The position numbers were made by a program, and so were the translations under genes. The notes beneath the pieces are model-generated. The model did no database searches. It had not been told where the DNA came from and saw nothing but the letters and a program-made list of their open reading frames with translations. From Siphonodentalium dalli (lineage: Eukaryota; Mollusca; Scaphopoda; Gadilida; Siphonodentaliidae), in NCBI GenBank assembly GCA_032622095.1, contig CP136061.1, positions 66,841,127 through 66,905,126 of the forward strand: a stretch of 64,000 nt of DNA, written 5' to 3'. Positions 48,980 to 58,498 of this stretch are shown here, piece by piece; within the stretch, counting starts at the first letter, position 1; every line of letters starts with the position of its first letter.

Positions 48980-50413
48980 ACCCATGACCATTGAGTCGCT
49001 CCAGGTATACATATACATCTCACCATTGGCAATATAGGCACTTGCTTTATACACATGCACCTCACCCATGACCATACAGCCACACTTGGGTGTACATGTA
49101 CACCCCATACATGACCATACAGATATGGTATTTACTTCTACACCTGACTCATGACCATGTGATCAATTCCTGTATACATATTATCCATACGCAGGATCAT
49201 AGAGTAACCTCTTTTTTGCATATTCACCTCACCATTGGCCATATGGTCGCTCCCTGTATACATATTCGCCACACCCATGGCCATATAGCCACTCAAGATA
49301 TACATATACACCCCACCCATTGCAACAGAGTCACTCCATGTATACATATACACCTTACCCATGGCCATAACATTTATAGACAAACGCCTTACACATGACC
49401 ATACAGCCACAATTGGGTATACCCGTACACCCCACACATGACATACAGTAATGAGTCATAATGCAGGTACTATAGTTACACTCTTACGCCTGATCATGAC
49501 CATATAGTCACTCTCTGTGTAAATATTCACCACATTCATGATCATACAGTCACGCATTGTATACCTATTCACCTCACCATTGCCCACGGTCACCCCGGTA
49601 TACATATTCTCCACACACATGTAAGCACTCAATATATGCATATACACCCTACCCATGCCATAGTCACTCCAGGTATATCGTTTGTCTGTCACTTGATAAA
49701 GTCTATGTTAGACGAAAGCTCGTGAGAAAAAAAATATACAATAGGTCTTAAAGGTGTTACAATTTATTTCAACCCAACTATATATATATATATATATACC
49801 TCACCAATGGCCATACAGCTCTTCTAGATATACAAATAGCCCGCGCACGGACATCTGTACCTTCCATACTTGCATATACACCCCGCACATGACAATTCAG
49901 TCAATCGTTGTATAGTCACACACCATGATCATACAGCAAATCCCTGTATACATATACACTCACAAATGGCAATACATGCACAACAGATATACATACCACC
50001 CATCACCGTGAGGGCACTCCCTGTATACCCACGTACCAATCACTGACCATCCAGTTATACTGCATGTATGCATATACACTTCAATTATGATCATACAGTC
50101 ATTCCATGTACACATATACACCATACCAATAACCATACAACCACCCCATATTTATTTATCCTTACACCACACCAATGACCATACATTCACTCCATATATA
50201 CATAAACAACACGCAGATTACCATACTCTCGTTAACTCATACAGCACATCAATGACCATATGGCCACATATGGGATATACATAATCATAGTCACTCCCTG
50301 CATACATATTCACCTCATACATCGACTAAACAGGCACTCCTTGTATACCTATCCATACCGCCAGGGACACCCCGCCCATGACCATATAGTCACCCCTTGT
50401 ATACATATTCATA
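48980..50413. repeat. Degenerate minisatellite array (about 40-45 bp unit)
   Basis: Tandem imperfect units built from ACCATACAGTCACTCC, TGTATACATATACACC and CCCATGACC words. Proportions drift along the array and a (TA)n run lies at 49783-49797. ORFs rich in His/Thr/Tyr on + and Met/Tyr/Ser on - follow from the repeat. The last 191 bases (50223-50413) are duplicated at 50851-51043. Confidence 0.8.
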
Positions 50414-50850
50414 TCAGTGAAGTTTCCAGGTTTTTATTTGGGGACACCTGTTTGATATGCCGAAGGCCGCAGGCCTGAGTCGGGGGTGCATAATGGGGGT
50501 ACGGAGGTCCTCCCCCGGGAAATTTTGCAAATTTCAGTGCTCTGAGAGTGAATCTGAGGCCTCCTGGAGCATTATTTATGTCTTGGCTAGAAAGTCAATT
50601 TGATACATTTTTACTAACAATTGATCATATTCAATGATGTTATATATCACCATCAGGGAAAATCCATCAAGCTAACTGAAATGAGGAAAAGTGCCTTTGA
50701 AATACAGCGAGCCCCCTATAATGGAGAGTGATTTTTTTGTGTTATGTTTTACATGTGTTATGTAACTTGTGTTGTTGGTGTTTACTTCATGTACTTGAAT
50801 AAATTACCAATAAATTATCAACAGGAATCCACATTTTGTTTAATTTTTCA
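50414..50850. mobile_element. Inserted 437-bp segment flanked by about 190-bp direct repeats
   Basis: Non-minisatellite sequence with GGTCCTCCCCCGGGAAATTT near 50507 and a 3' side with AATAAATTACCAATAAATTA. It is bounded on the left by 50223-50413 and on the right by 50851-51043, which match over their whole length except for a 2-base indel and two substitutions noticed. No coding capacity; the family was not recognised. Confidence 0.65.
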
Positions 50851-51074
50851 ATACTCTCGTTAACTCATACAGCACATCAATGACCATATGGCCACATATG
50901 GGATATACATAATCATACAGTCACTCCCTGCATACATATTCACCTCATACATCGACTAAACAGGCACTCCTTGTATACCTATCCATACCGCCATGGACAC
51001 CCCGCCCATTACCATATAGTCACCCCTTGTATACATATTCATAATACTCTACCTCAAATATTGTCTTTTTGCAG

Positions 51075-51454
51075 GCATATACTTGATCATCATCACTATT
51101 CTGGCTGCAACATGCGTGGCATTGACAATACTGATCCTCAGACTTCGCCACATGGGTGAGGATGAACCACCAAAAGGAGCAACCAGGAAGCTCACTCTCT
51201 TCATGGAAAACTTGATGTGTCGAAAATCGCCTGGTCAGAAAGACGCCAAATGCAGTATTGTGGTTGATGGAGACGAGAGTGACACGACCCAAGAAAATGT
51301 TGTGACCGTTCGTCTTCTAACGTGGAAACAAACCGCATCCACAGTGGACATGTTTTGTTTCCGGGTTTTAACCGTTGTGACTTTCATATGTACTGCTATA
51401 TTTATTGCATTACTTCTGGTTGGTTGGTACATACATCCTAAGTGGGTTGATTAG
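51075..51454 (+). CDS. Second receptor terminal exon: M3, cytoplasmic loop, M4
   Basis: Follows tctttttgcag and opens with GCATATACTTGATC, the same bases and phase as the terminal exon at 10419, so it could splice to the exon D donor at 9625. It encodes an intact M3, a loop with a single copy of the 42-residue segment (KCSIVVDGD...FCFRVLT), and M4 ending HPKWVD and a stop, 126 codons without a break. The sequence just before the acceptor (CTCAAATATTGTC) and about 150 bases after the stop also match copy 1, showing a genomic rather than retrotransposed duplication. No other receptor exon was found nearby, so it is an alternative last exon or a stranded duplicate. Confidence 0.8.
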
Positions 51455-51769
51455 ATGATATAATGCTTAGACAAAATGTTGCAAAGTGTCCGTGAATTGA
51501 ATCGATAATATTCTGCTCAAAATGGCATAGATTATTCATTGTTGAAATATTCTCTCATGGCGCCTGTTATACGGTGACATTATATCTCACTTGACGTTCT
51601 GATGTGTAACCGATATATATATAGTATTTCCAGTAGAATCCAACTGTCCTAATATCGATGAAATTCACGTGTGACTTATTTTTAATCTATAGTAACACTC
51701 ATTTCGCGCAATCGGATAAAGGTTCAGACACAAGTATTTTTACAATATTTCCTGATATTTCAAAAAATA

Positions 51770-52610
51770 CTACAATCGATTACTGTGACACAACTCGTTG
51801 AAAATTATAGCCGGGTAGTTCCTCTTACTTGGCATACGTCACCGACAGCATATGCGATCACACACTCAATGCCGCCCAAACCAATTACACTGGCGTCGGT
51901 GTGAAAAGTAAATGGAAGGACATAATTCGCATAAGCTAAGACTGGTAGTTCCGACAACTTCCATTTTATGCTGCCTAATACCATTTCTTGATGGTCAGTT
52001 CATAGCCACGGTGAGGGCAATTTCTTCTTCACATTGTTCTCGATACAAAGCCTCTCCAGAAGTTGCTTAATGGCTGGCAGTGCGGAATATCCTTTGACAA
52101 AAGCATCTGTAATACCCAATGAAGCCAAGAAATTTACTGCCATAACTGCTTAACTTTCTGAGGAACTGGCTATTGATTGAGGTCAGAACTCTTTTCAGCA
52201 TCCGTAGCAACATTGTCCTCCGGATATTTGATCACCCAGGTAAGTTACGGAAGTTTAGAACAACTCACATTTATCTGGCTTCGCCTTTATGTTGTGCTGG
52301 GAGAGGCGAGCGAAAACAGCGTCAAAGCGATCCACAATCTGCGTAAACTCCAGAATATCAGTAGAGCGCCCAAAAATCGCCAGACAATCCCGCAGTTGCA
52401 TGTCTCCGTGCACATTTCAATTAGATGTTGGAAAGTCGCCGGCACGTTGACTGTTCCTTGGCCGAGACACTCACATTGATAAAATCCCAAGGTCCTATAC
52501 TTGTCCCATTTGCTAACACGGCACATCCTGTATCCATTGCGTAAATCCAGCATGCTGTAATAGCGAGAGCCATACAAGTTCTCCACAATGTTGCCAAAGC
52601 ATGGCATATT
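51770..52610 (-). pseudogene. Ty3/Gypsy pol fragment (RT and RNase H start), copy 1
   Basis: On the minus strand 52607-52440 reads YYSMLDLRNGYRMCRVSKWD then PATFQHLIEMC, the pattern of the Ty3/Gypsy reverse transcriptase (LDL.SGY...; APATFQ.L). Further on, at 51918-51815, FTFHTDASVIGLGGIECV matches the start of the Gypsy RNase H domain. The parts lie in different frames with stops between; no LTRs, protease or integrase were seen. A dead internal fragment. Confidence 0.75.
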
Positions 52611-52644
52611 ATAAGCACCCTTGACAGTCTTGGAACTGAGACTC

Positions 52645-52935
52645 CAAATGTAAGTTTGTAACCCCTTTTAAACAAGGATGGGTGAACAATTTTCATTTTT
52701 CTAGTTTGACTTATTCTCTGATAATCATTGGTAACTTTGTGACAAAAACACGTCACATTTTTTAAACGACTTCCAAATGTAACTTTGTAATCTTTTTTAA
52801 ACAAGGATGGGTGAAATAATTTCATTTTTCTAGTTGGAGTTATTCTCTGATAATCAAAAAACAAAAAACACGTAGGATTTTTCAAACGGCTTGCAAATGT
52901 AACTTTGTGACAATAAAAACGTCCGATATGTTTTA
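52645..52935. repeat. Tandem repeat of about 125 bp, three units
   Basis: Units start with CAAATGTAA.TTTGT at 52645, 52774 and 52894 (the last partial) and contain AACAAGGATGGGTGAA and TTATTCTCTGATAATCA. The minus-strand 215-codon ORF across it shows the repeat as recurring KVTFGSRLKN-type segments; I do not regard it as a gene. Identical units lie in copy 2 at 59782-60072. Confidence 0.75.
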
Positions 52936-53726
52936 CTTGTAACCTATGTAACCCGGATACAAATGCATAATGTATATTTCTTGCACCAAATCTAGACATA
53001 TCTAATGAAAAGGGACTGTCAGTTTCGCTGATCACGCAAAACAGCGGTCTCCTTTGAAAACGATGCAAGAAATGCTGACCCTGAGCGATTCATCTCGCGG
53101 CGAATCAGGGACATCGAGTTCTTATCTGAAAATCGATTATTTCTGTCACTTTACTACCCCATATCGGGTCCCAAGTGTTGTTGGACCAATTGGATAATTG
53201 AGTTTCCAACAAGTACTGTTTGGAGGCAAGTGAAGTGTATTCTATGTAGCCCTGCACATTCATTGGTCATCAGTCATAACTGTGCACATAATTTAGTAGT
53301 CATAATAACAGGACAGTTAGCAATTTCCAGCAAACAGAACTAATGTATATACCGTACGTCTGATGTATATCCTATCAAGTTATCGAGTACCCCAGAACTA
53401 ACTAGTTTGCTAAGAACGAATATCGTTCAGGAATGGATAACATATCGGCTTAATGATCCTTCCTTCTTATCGGGAGAACACTGGGTTGCAATCGTGAAGC
53501 AAATCCTGACAATATTATGTGGCTCCATTAGGTTAACCGCCAGACGACTATTTTGTTGTGAAATAAAGATCTTACAGGAAGTTGTACTTGTAAATAAGCC
53601 ATATACAACACATATTATCCGTCATGTGTGAATATTATTGTCTATTTTTTACCACGTATCTATTGGAAGACATAATTCTCTAGACGTTTTTAAATTCACC
53701 AGTATATATACATAGTAGCATAGCAA

Positions 53727-53901
53727 CTACACTTTTTGTGAGATGGCTTGTAGGGACGCATATGCATGGATCCCGAATGCGTCGATAACCCTTTCCCAGA
53801 AGATGTCACGAAGCTGAACAAGAATAGGAGATTGGCATTGGAACAGCGCACGCATGATCTCGTTGTAGACATTTCCGCACTTATACCAAGTTAAGTGATT
53901 A
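53727..53901 (-). pseudogene. Possible LINE ORF2 C-terminal relic, copy 1
   Basis: The minus frame YKCGNVYNEIMRALFQCQSP then LRDIFWERVIDAFG resembles in spacing the zinc-knuckle region of the adjacent intact LINE (CPNCYKMYLDKVQHVLIECS, then LRNNMFFYIIDRYG). A diverged relative of that family seems to have been present at the insertion site already. The same stretch lies at 60864-61038. Confidence 0.45.
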
Positions 53902-54055
53902 TTATTATTATTATATCTTTATTTCCTCCAGATATTGAAGATTTTACAAAGAATATAACATTGTTATGCACAACATAATGAATAGATATCATTATTAAAT
54001 TTTATAGAAACAACACAAATAAATATGATAAGCAAGACGTATTTACATTTCTACA

Positions 54056-54067
54056 ATGGTGGATATA

Positions 54068-54115
<48 letters not shown>

Positions 54116-54405
54116 GGGATGATGTTGAGAACGACGACGTTGATCGATGATGACGATGTTAATGTTGAACACGAGGAAGAAGATGACTATATTGATGATG
54201 ATGATGATAATGATAATGATGATGATGACGATGATGATGATGTACATGATGAAGAAGATGATGTTGAAGATGAGGAAATTAGATTATGACGATGACGTCA
54301 ATGATTACGGTGGCGATGACGACGATGAAGATTATGATGATGACATGGACGACGGCGATGATGATGACGATGATTATGTCGATGGTGGTGACGACGATGA
54401 TGATA

Positions 54406-54438
<33 letters not shown>

Positions 54439-54440
54439 GG
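54056..54440. repeat. GAT/ATC microsatellite in LINE 3' UTR
   Basis: A long pure (GAT)n run at 54069-54113 is followed by about 320 bases of interrupted GAT/GAC triplets. Open frames of poly-Met/Asp on + and poly-His on - follow from the triplet period and are not genes. Confidence 0.9.
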
Positions 54441-54466
54441 CTGACTGATTTGTAATATTCAATGGA

Positions 54467-57400
54467 CTAGGAAATATTTCTCTGCAAGAGTGCATTGTAC
54501 CACATCCATAATTTGGCAGTAATCGTTACCATGAAGTCCAGAAAGACGTCTATATCATCAACTGCTGTACACATATCACCAGTAATATGAGTCAAATGAA
54601 GCAAGATCATTTCGTCCATTGAAAGATCATCAATCTTGATAAAACATTCTACGCCATAACGATCAATAATATAAAAAAACATATTATTCCGTAGTGATGT
54701 CAGGGAACTGCATTCAATGAGAACGTGCTGTACTTTATCAAGGTACATTTTATAGCAGTTAGGACACTGGATTAGTGCTTCGTTTAAGTACGTTGTTGCA
54801 TCGATCACAAGAGCTGTGGTTAGATAGGAATGTTTATTATGTGAAAATTTTCGACAGAGTCGCCAAAGATCAGATATGTTTAGGTTGTCATGTACAATCC
54901 GAAACCGATTGAATGATGGGTCAATTTCCGTTCTAATTTTCCAATCTGACTCGGTTGTGTTTCGAATATTATTTCTCGTTAGCGCCTTCCACGACTCTTT
55001 CGAGAGAAATACACCAGACCTGATGTACTCATATACTGCATCAGTCAAGTTGTATTTCACGAGTAATGAAAATACTTCGCCAATAAAAGTTGTTGTCGGG
55101 TTCTGTGAGTAAACGTAATCAAACAGCCTAGTTTCAAAGATTGTTTTACAAGCCTTTCCAGGCGTTAGTCGACAAAGGGCTCCAAAGAGTGAAATTTTTC
55201 TGGCATCAATACTAACTTGAAGTGGATATGTTCCTAGCAGGCCAGTAACGACATCGGTCCTGCATCGGGCAGGTAGGCCCTGAATACGCTTCAAGCAAAA
55301 TCTGTGAACTCTTTCGAGCTTGATCAAGTTTGAGGCTGATAAGCCACAGAGAAATTCTGAACCGTAAAGTCCACGAGAAAGTACCACTGATTTATATATT
55401 ACCATTGAACTCTGAGGTGTTATGCCTCCTGCGTACAGACCAGCAGTGCTTAACATAAGATATGTCGACCGAATTTTTGAGCTGACACTTTCTGTAAGAG
55501 TGTTTGGAAAGTCACTTTTGTGTAATGGTATGCCCAGGTGCGTGACTGAATCCGTTTTATTAACTGCTATGCCATTTAGCATCCATGTGCGATTGATAGA
55601 GGCGTATTTAGATTTCTCATTGAAGATAATTACCTGACATTTCTGTTGGTTATACATAAATCGCCATTTTTTACTGTAATTGCCACATATATTACACATT
55701 TTTTGTATGCCATATGATGAAAGCGAGAGGAGGGTCATATCATCTGCCTGTGTGGGAGACGAGCAGTTGATATCTCGCAGCCTGAAACCAAAGTTCGAGT
55801 GTTCGAGCTCACTGAGCAAACTGTCTATGTAGATGGCGTAGAAAATCGGAGCGAGGGTACTTCCCTGCCTTGTTCCCTGGCTAATAGATATTATACGTGA
55901 TGTAAGATTTTCGTGACGTAAATTGCAGCTCACGCCAGTTAAGAATTGGTTGAATAAACGCAAAAGACCACAATTTGCGCCCCGTTCAAAAAGCTTGTAT
56001 AGAAGGCCGTTGATCCAGACAGTATCAAAGGCTTTGCGTACATCTAGAAAACATGCGAAAAGACGTGAATTATTTTCCCCTGCATACGAAATGCTTTCCT
56101 GAATTATGTATGATGACATAAGACAGCTTATTTTTTTTTGAAAACCGTGTTGTAAAGGGTGGGTTGTTATCAGGTTAGGGGCGTTTCTCTCCATGCGGTT
56201 CAGAACGATTCTTTCAAGTATTTTGTATATGACTGGGAGTAAGGTGATGGCTCGGTAACTGTCGAACTTTGATTTCGATTTGCCCCCTCCCTTGTACAAC
56301 GACACAATCACACCTAATTTAGCTCTTTTGGGGATATGTGAAAAACGAAGCATATATGAGAGTAGCTTTGCTAAGTGTATAATTAAGTGATGTCCACCAT
56401 ATATGATGTGTTCGTAACATAATAAATCTGAGCCGGCAGCTTTGCCTCTTTTCAGTGATTTTAAGACCGTTGTCAGTTCTTCCATGGACACAGGGTATGT
56501 CATTATGTCATCGTATGGCCCACGGTCGGGGTCATTTAAGAGATCAGACACCAGTTCATTAATGTCGTTAAAGAAAGAGTTGTCAAATTCATCGGACCTA
56601 AGCGGGGAATATAAAGTTTCATAATAATTTGCCCATGCATCAGTTATTTCATTGCGTGTTCTAAGCGTGATGTCATCAACCACAAATATGCTGCTATTTG
56701 TCTCTTTTCGTTTAGATCTAACCGAATTAAATTTTCTAAAAAATAGTTCCTGATCCATTTCGGCAGCTTGGTCTAATTTATTATTCTGGTCGGCTATGAA
56801 TTTCGAATTGCATTTGCGTAATTCTTTTCGAAATAATCGCTTTGATTCTTTATACAACGAGTAACTTTGGTGCGAGTGCCCTCTAGGCCTTCCCTCTGAT
56901 AACCATGTGCTGCGATCAGAGCGCATTTCTCTGTGTAATTGTTTTAATGAAGTATTCCAGTATGGTTTAAGAAAAGGCTTAAATGATTTTTTCGGGATTG
57001 TGAATTCAGCTGCAGTTTGAATTGCTGCCACTGTTCTATCGTAAACAATGTCGAGCATTTCAGTATCAGACACATTGCAAGCAGGTAAAGTTGCTTCTAG
57101 ATTAGAATGGTAGCATGTCAGCATGTTATTATTAGCCAGAAAGTTTCGCCAGTCCCATGTCGGGCACCGCGTTTCAGTATCTATATTTACTCGATCACAC
57201 GTAATCTCCATAAGGATTGGCCTGTGGTTAGAAGTGTTTTCCCCGTGATCATCAAGCACTACTACTCGGCGGACTCTGTGGAATTCATCATTATGTATTA
57301 ATATATGATCAATGATAGTCCCACATGTTCCGTCCGCGGGGACAAACGTTGTGAGACGATCTTCACAAAGAATTGAGTTGTTGGCGGACATATATCTACG

Positions 57401-57949
57401 AGCATTCAGCATATCCCGAAAACATCGGTTACGCGAGTCTGTTTTCTCAAGATTTCCGTTGAAATCTCCAATAAAAATGACTTTACCTAAAGATGAATAG
57501 GCTATTATTAGATCAGAAACTTTCTCAAGATATTCTTTGTAAAATACGACCGAATAGTTAGTCGATGGCAGATAGACTTGGAAAATATAAAGATAGTTGT
57601 GTTCTGAGAGCTGGATTTGGATTCCAATTATTCGATCATCATTGTACTCTACAGTAGATATTACGCTATCGTAGCGTTTGTGCCAAAAAAGAGAGACGCC
57701 ACCTTTGTACCTGCCACGCTGTAAAGGTATTCGATGTGAGAAATCGCAAACAGCGAAATATGAATAATGTTTGCTGATAGCCTCAAGAAATGAGACATTG
57801 TGTTCCGGTAACCAATGTTCACTAATTCCGAAAATGTCTATCGACTCGTCCGATAACAACCGACTGAGGTAACTACTGCTCCCTATTATACCTGTGGCAT
57901 TCCATGTGCCTATTTTCAAAGAGCATCTTGTGGAAGACATTGTTAACAA
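54467..57949 (-). CDS. LINE ORF2: endonuclease-reverse transcriptase, 1160 aa
   Basis: A single uninterrupted frame. Endonuclease at about residues 10-250: Asn17 in GTWNATG, Glu44 in SEHW, YLPS at 126-129, GDFN at 161-164, IDH at 213-215, SNHRP at 240-244. Reverse transcriptase at about 490-790: GKAAGSD at 502-508, ACFLDVRKAFDTVW at 632-645, QGTRQGSTLAP at 691-701, QADD at 734-737. A C-terminal CPNC...H....C motif is likely a zinc knuckle. No RNase H, so a Jockey/CR1-like organisation is inferred; clade not fixed. All catalytic residues I can check are present, so the protein could be active. ORF1 lies 122 bases upstream. Confidence 0.93.
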   Translation of the reverse strand: MLTMSSTRCSLKIGTWNATGIIGSSSYLSRLLSDESIDIFGISEHWLPEHNVSFLEAISKHYSYFAVCDFSHRIPLQRGRYKGGVSLFWHKRYDSVISTVEYNDDRIIGIQIQLSEHNYLYIFQVYLPSTNYSVVFYKEYLEKVSDLIIAYSSLGKVIFIGDFNGNLEKTDSRNRCFRDMLNARRYMSANNSILCEDRLTTFVPADGTCGTIIDHILIHNDEFHRVRRVVVLDDHGENTSNHRPILMEITCDRVNIDTETRCPTWDWRNFLANNNMLTCYHSNLEATLPACNVSDTEMLDIVYDRTVAAIQTAAEFTIPKKSFKPFLKPYWNTSLKQLHREMRSDRSTWLSEGRPRGHSHQSYSLYKESKRLFRKELRKCNSKFIADQNNKLDQAAEMDQELFFRKFNSVRSKRKETNSSIFVVDDITLRTRNEITDAWANYYETLYSPLRSDEFDNSFFNDINELVSDLLNDPDRGPYDDIMTYPVSMEELTTVLKSLKRGKAAGSDLLCYEHIIYGGHHLIIHLAKLLSYMLRFSHIPKRAKLGVIVSLYKGGGKSKSKFDSYRAITLLPVIYKILERIVLNRMERNAPNLITTHPLQHGFQKKISCLMSSYIIQESISYAGENNSRLFACFLDVRKAFDTVWINGLLYKLFERGANCGLLRLFNQFLTGVSCNLRHENLTSRIISISQGTRQGSTLAPIFYAIYIDSLLSELEHSNFGFRLRDINCSSPTQADDMTLLSLSSYGIQKMCNICGNYSKKWRFMYNQQKCQVIIFNEKSKYASINRTWMLNGIAVNKTDSVTHLGIPLHKSDFPNTLTESVSSKIRSTYLMLSTAGLYAGGITPQSSMVIYKSVVLSRGLYGSEFLCGLSASNLIKLERVHRFCLKRIQGLPARCRTDVVTGLLGTYPLQVSIDARKISLFGALCRLTPGKACKTIFETRLFDYVYSQNPTTTFIGEVFSLLVKYNLTDAVYEYIRSGVFLSKESWKALTRNNIRNTTESDWKIRTEIDPSFNRFRIVHDNLNISDLWRLCRKFSHNKHSYLTTALVIDATTYLNEALIQCPNCYKMYLDKVQHVLIECSSLTSLRNNMFFYIIDRYGVECFIKIDDLSMDEMILLHLTHITGDMCTAVDDIDVFLDFMVTITAKLWMWYNALLQRNIS

Positions 57950-58071
57950 TAATTATTGTTATTTATAATGACAGTGAGTTATAAATATGATATTGATCTG
58001 AATAAATTATTATGTCTTGTATGTATTGATTTCTATATGAGCTTAAATTAAAGTAGATTAATAATCTAGAG

Positions 58072-58498
58072 TTATTCTTCTTGTTCGGCAAAACCGCCAC
58101 TCACATTTATACTATTTATATCAACACTGTCTCTGCTGTGGTATGAAGATCGCCTGTGATGCGTGTAGTCATCATGTCGATGTGAGTGCCAATGTGGTCT
58201 TCTATATGAGTCATTCTTTTCGAAATTTTGTTGAGACAGCCAATATCGACAGAATGCATTACCATGCCAGAAATAGTTCTCGAATACCACAGACACATCA
58301 TCGCGATGCACATTGATTCTTGCTGATACGAATTTCGAGTTATTTCGGCTTCTCATTATCCTTACAATGGAGAAGCGAACACTAAAGTGATCCAAGTGAT
58401 TCGCCAAGTCTTCATTTGTTGTGTCAGCTGGAAGATTACCGACAAACACGCGTTTTGTTTTTATCGGACCGTTGTTTCTGTGTCGTCTCTCTCCATGA
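58072..58498 (-). CDS. LINE ORF1 remnant with RRM-like domain, 5'-truncated
   Basis: From the target junction the frame runs HGERRHRNNGPIKTKRVFVG to a stop at 58072-58074, about 141 codons. KRVFVGNLPADTTNEDLANH followed by SVRFSIVRIMRSRNNSKFVS looks like RNP2 and the following strands of an RNA-recognition motif; the tail is His/Arg/Ser-rich. It would bind the element's RNA. An artificial ATG further upstream lies in the duplicated receptor exon read antisense, so the longer 165-codon frame is a fusion across the junction, not the original protein. Confidence 0.72.

Larger units (their letters stand above)
51362..53901. repeat. 2,540-bp direct repeat, copy 1
   Basis: Matches 58499-61038 at a constant offset of 7,137 bases with no indel. 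I noticed only two substitutions (52936 C versus 60073 A, and 53470 T versus 60607 G). It starts inside the M4-coding part of the receptor exon and ends exactly where the minus-strand LINE begins. It carries a Ty3/Gypsy fragment, a three-unit 120-129 bp tandem repeat (starts 52645, 52774, 52894), and a LINE-like relic at its right end. Confidence 0.95.
53902..58498 (-). mobile_element. LINE non-LTR retrotransposon, 5'-truncated, intact ORF2
   Basis: A minus-strand element lying exactly between the two 2,540-bp repeats. From its 5' side: truncated ORF1 (58498-58072), ORF2 (57949-54467), and a 3' UTR with a GAT/ATC microsatellite (54056-54440), AATAAA (complement of 53918-53923) and an (AAT)n tail meeting the target at 53902. 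The 5' boundary falls inside ORF1, so the copy was probably truncated on insertion. The intact 1,160-codon ORF2 indicates a young copy. Confidence 0.88.

Noticed and set aside
48980-51045. Possible CRISPR-like array
   Set aside because: Units are contiguous, degenerate and without unique spacers, and the setting is an animal genome; it is a minisatellite.
52421-53068. 215-codon minus ORF present identically in both large repeats
   Set aside because: It spans a non-coding tandem repeat and an unrelated frame of the Gypsy fragment; its conservation only reflects the recent duplication.
54056-54455. Poly-Asp/Met and poly-His ORFs
   Set aside because: Translation of a GAT microsatellite in the LINE 3' UTR.
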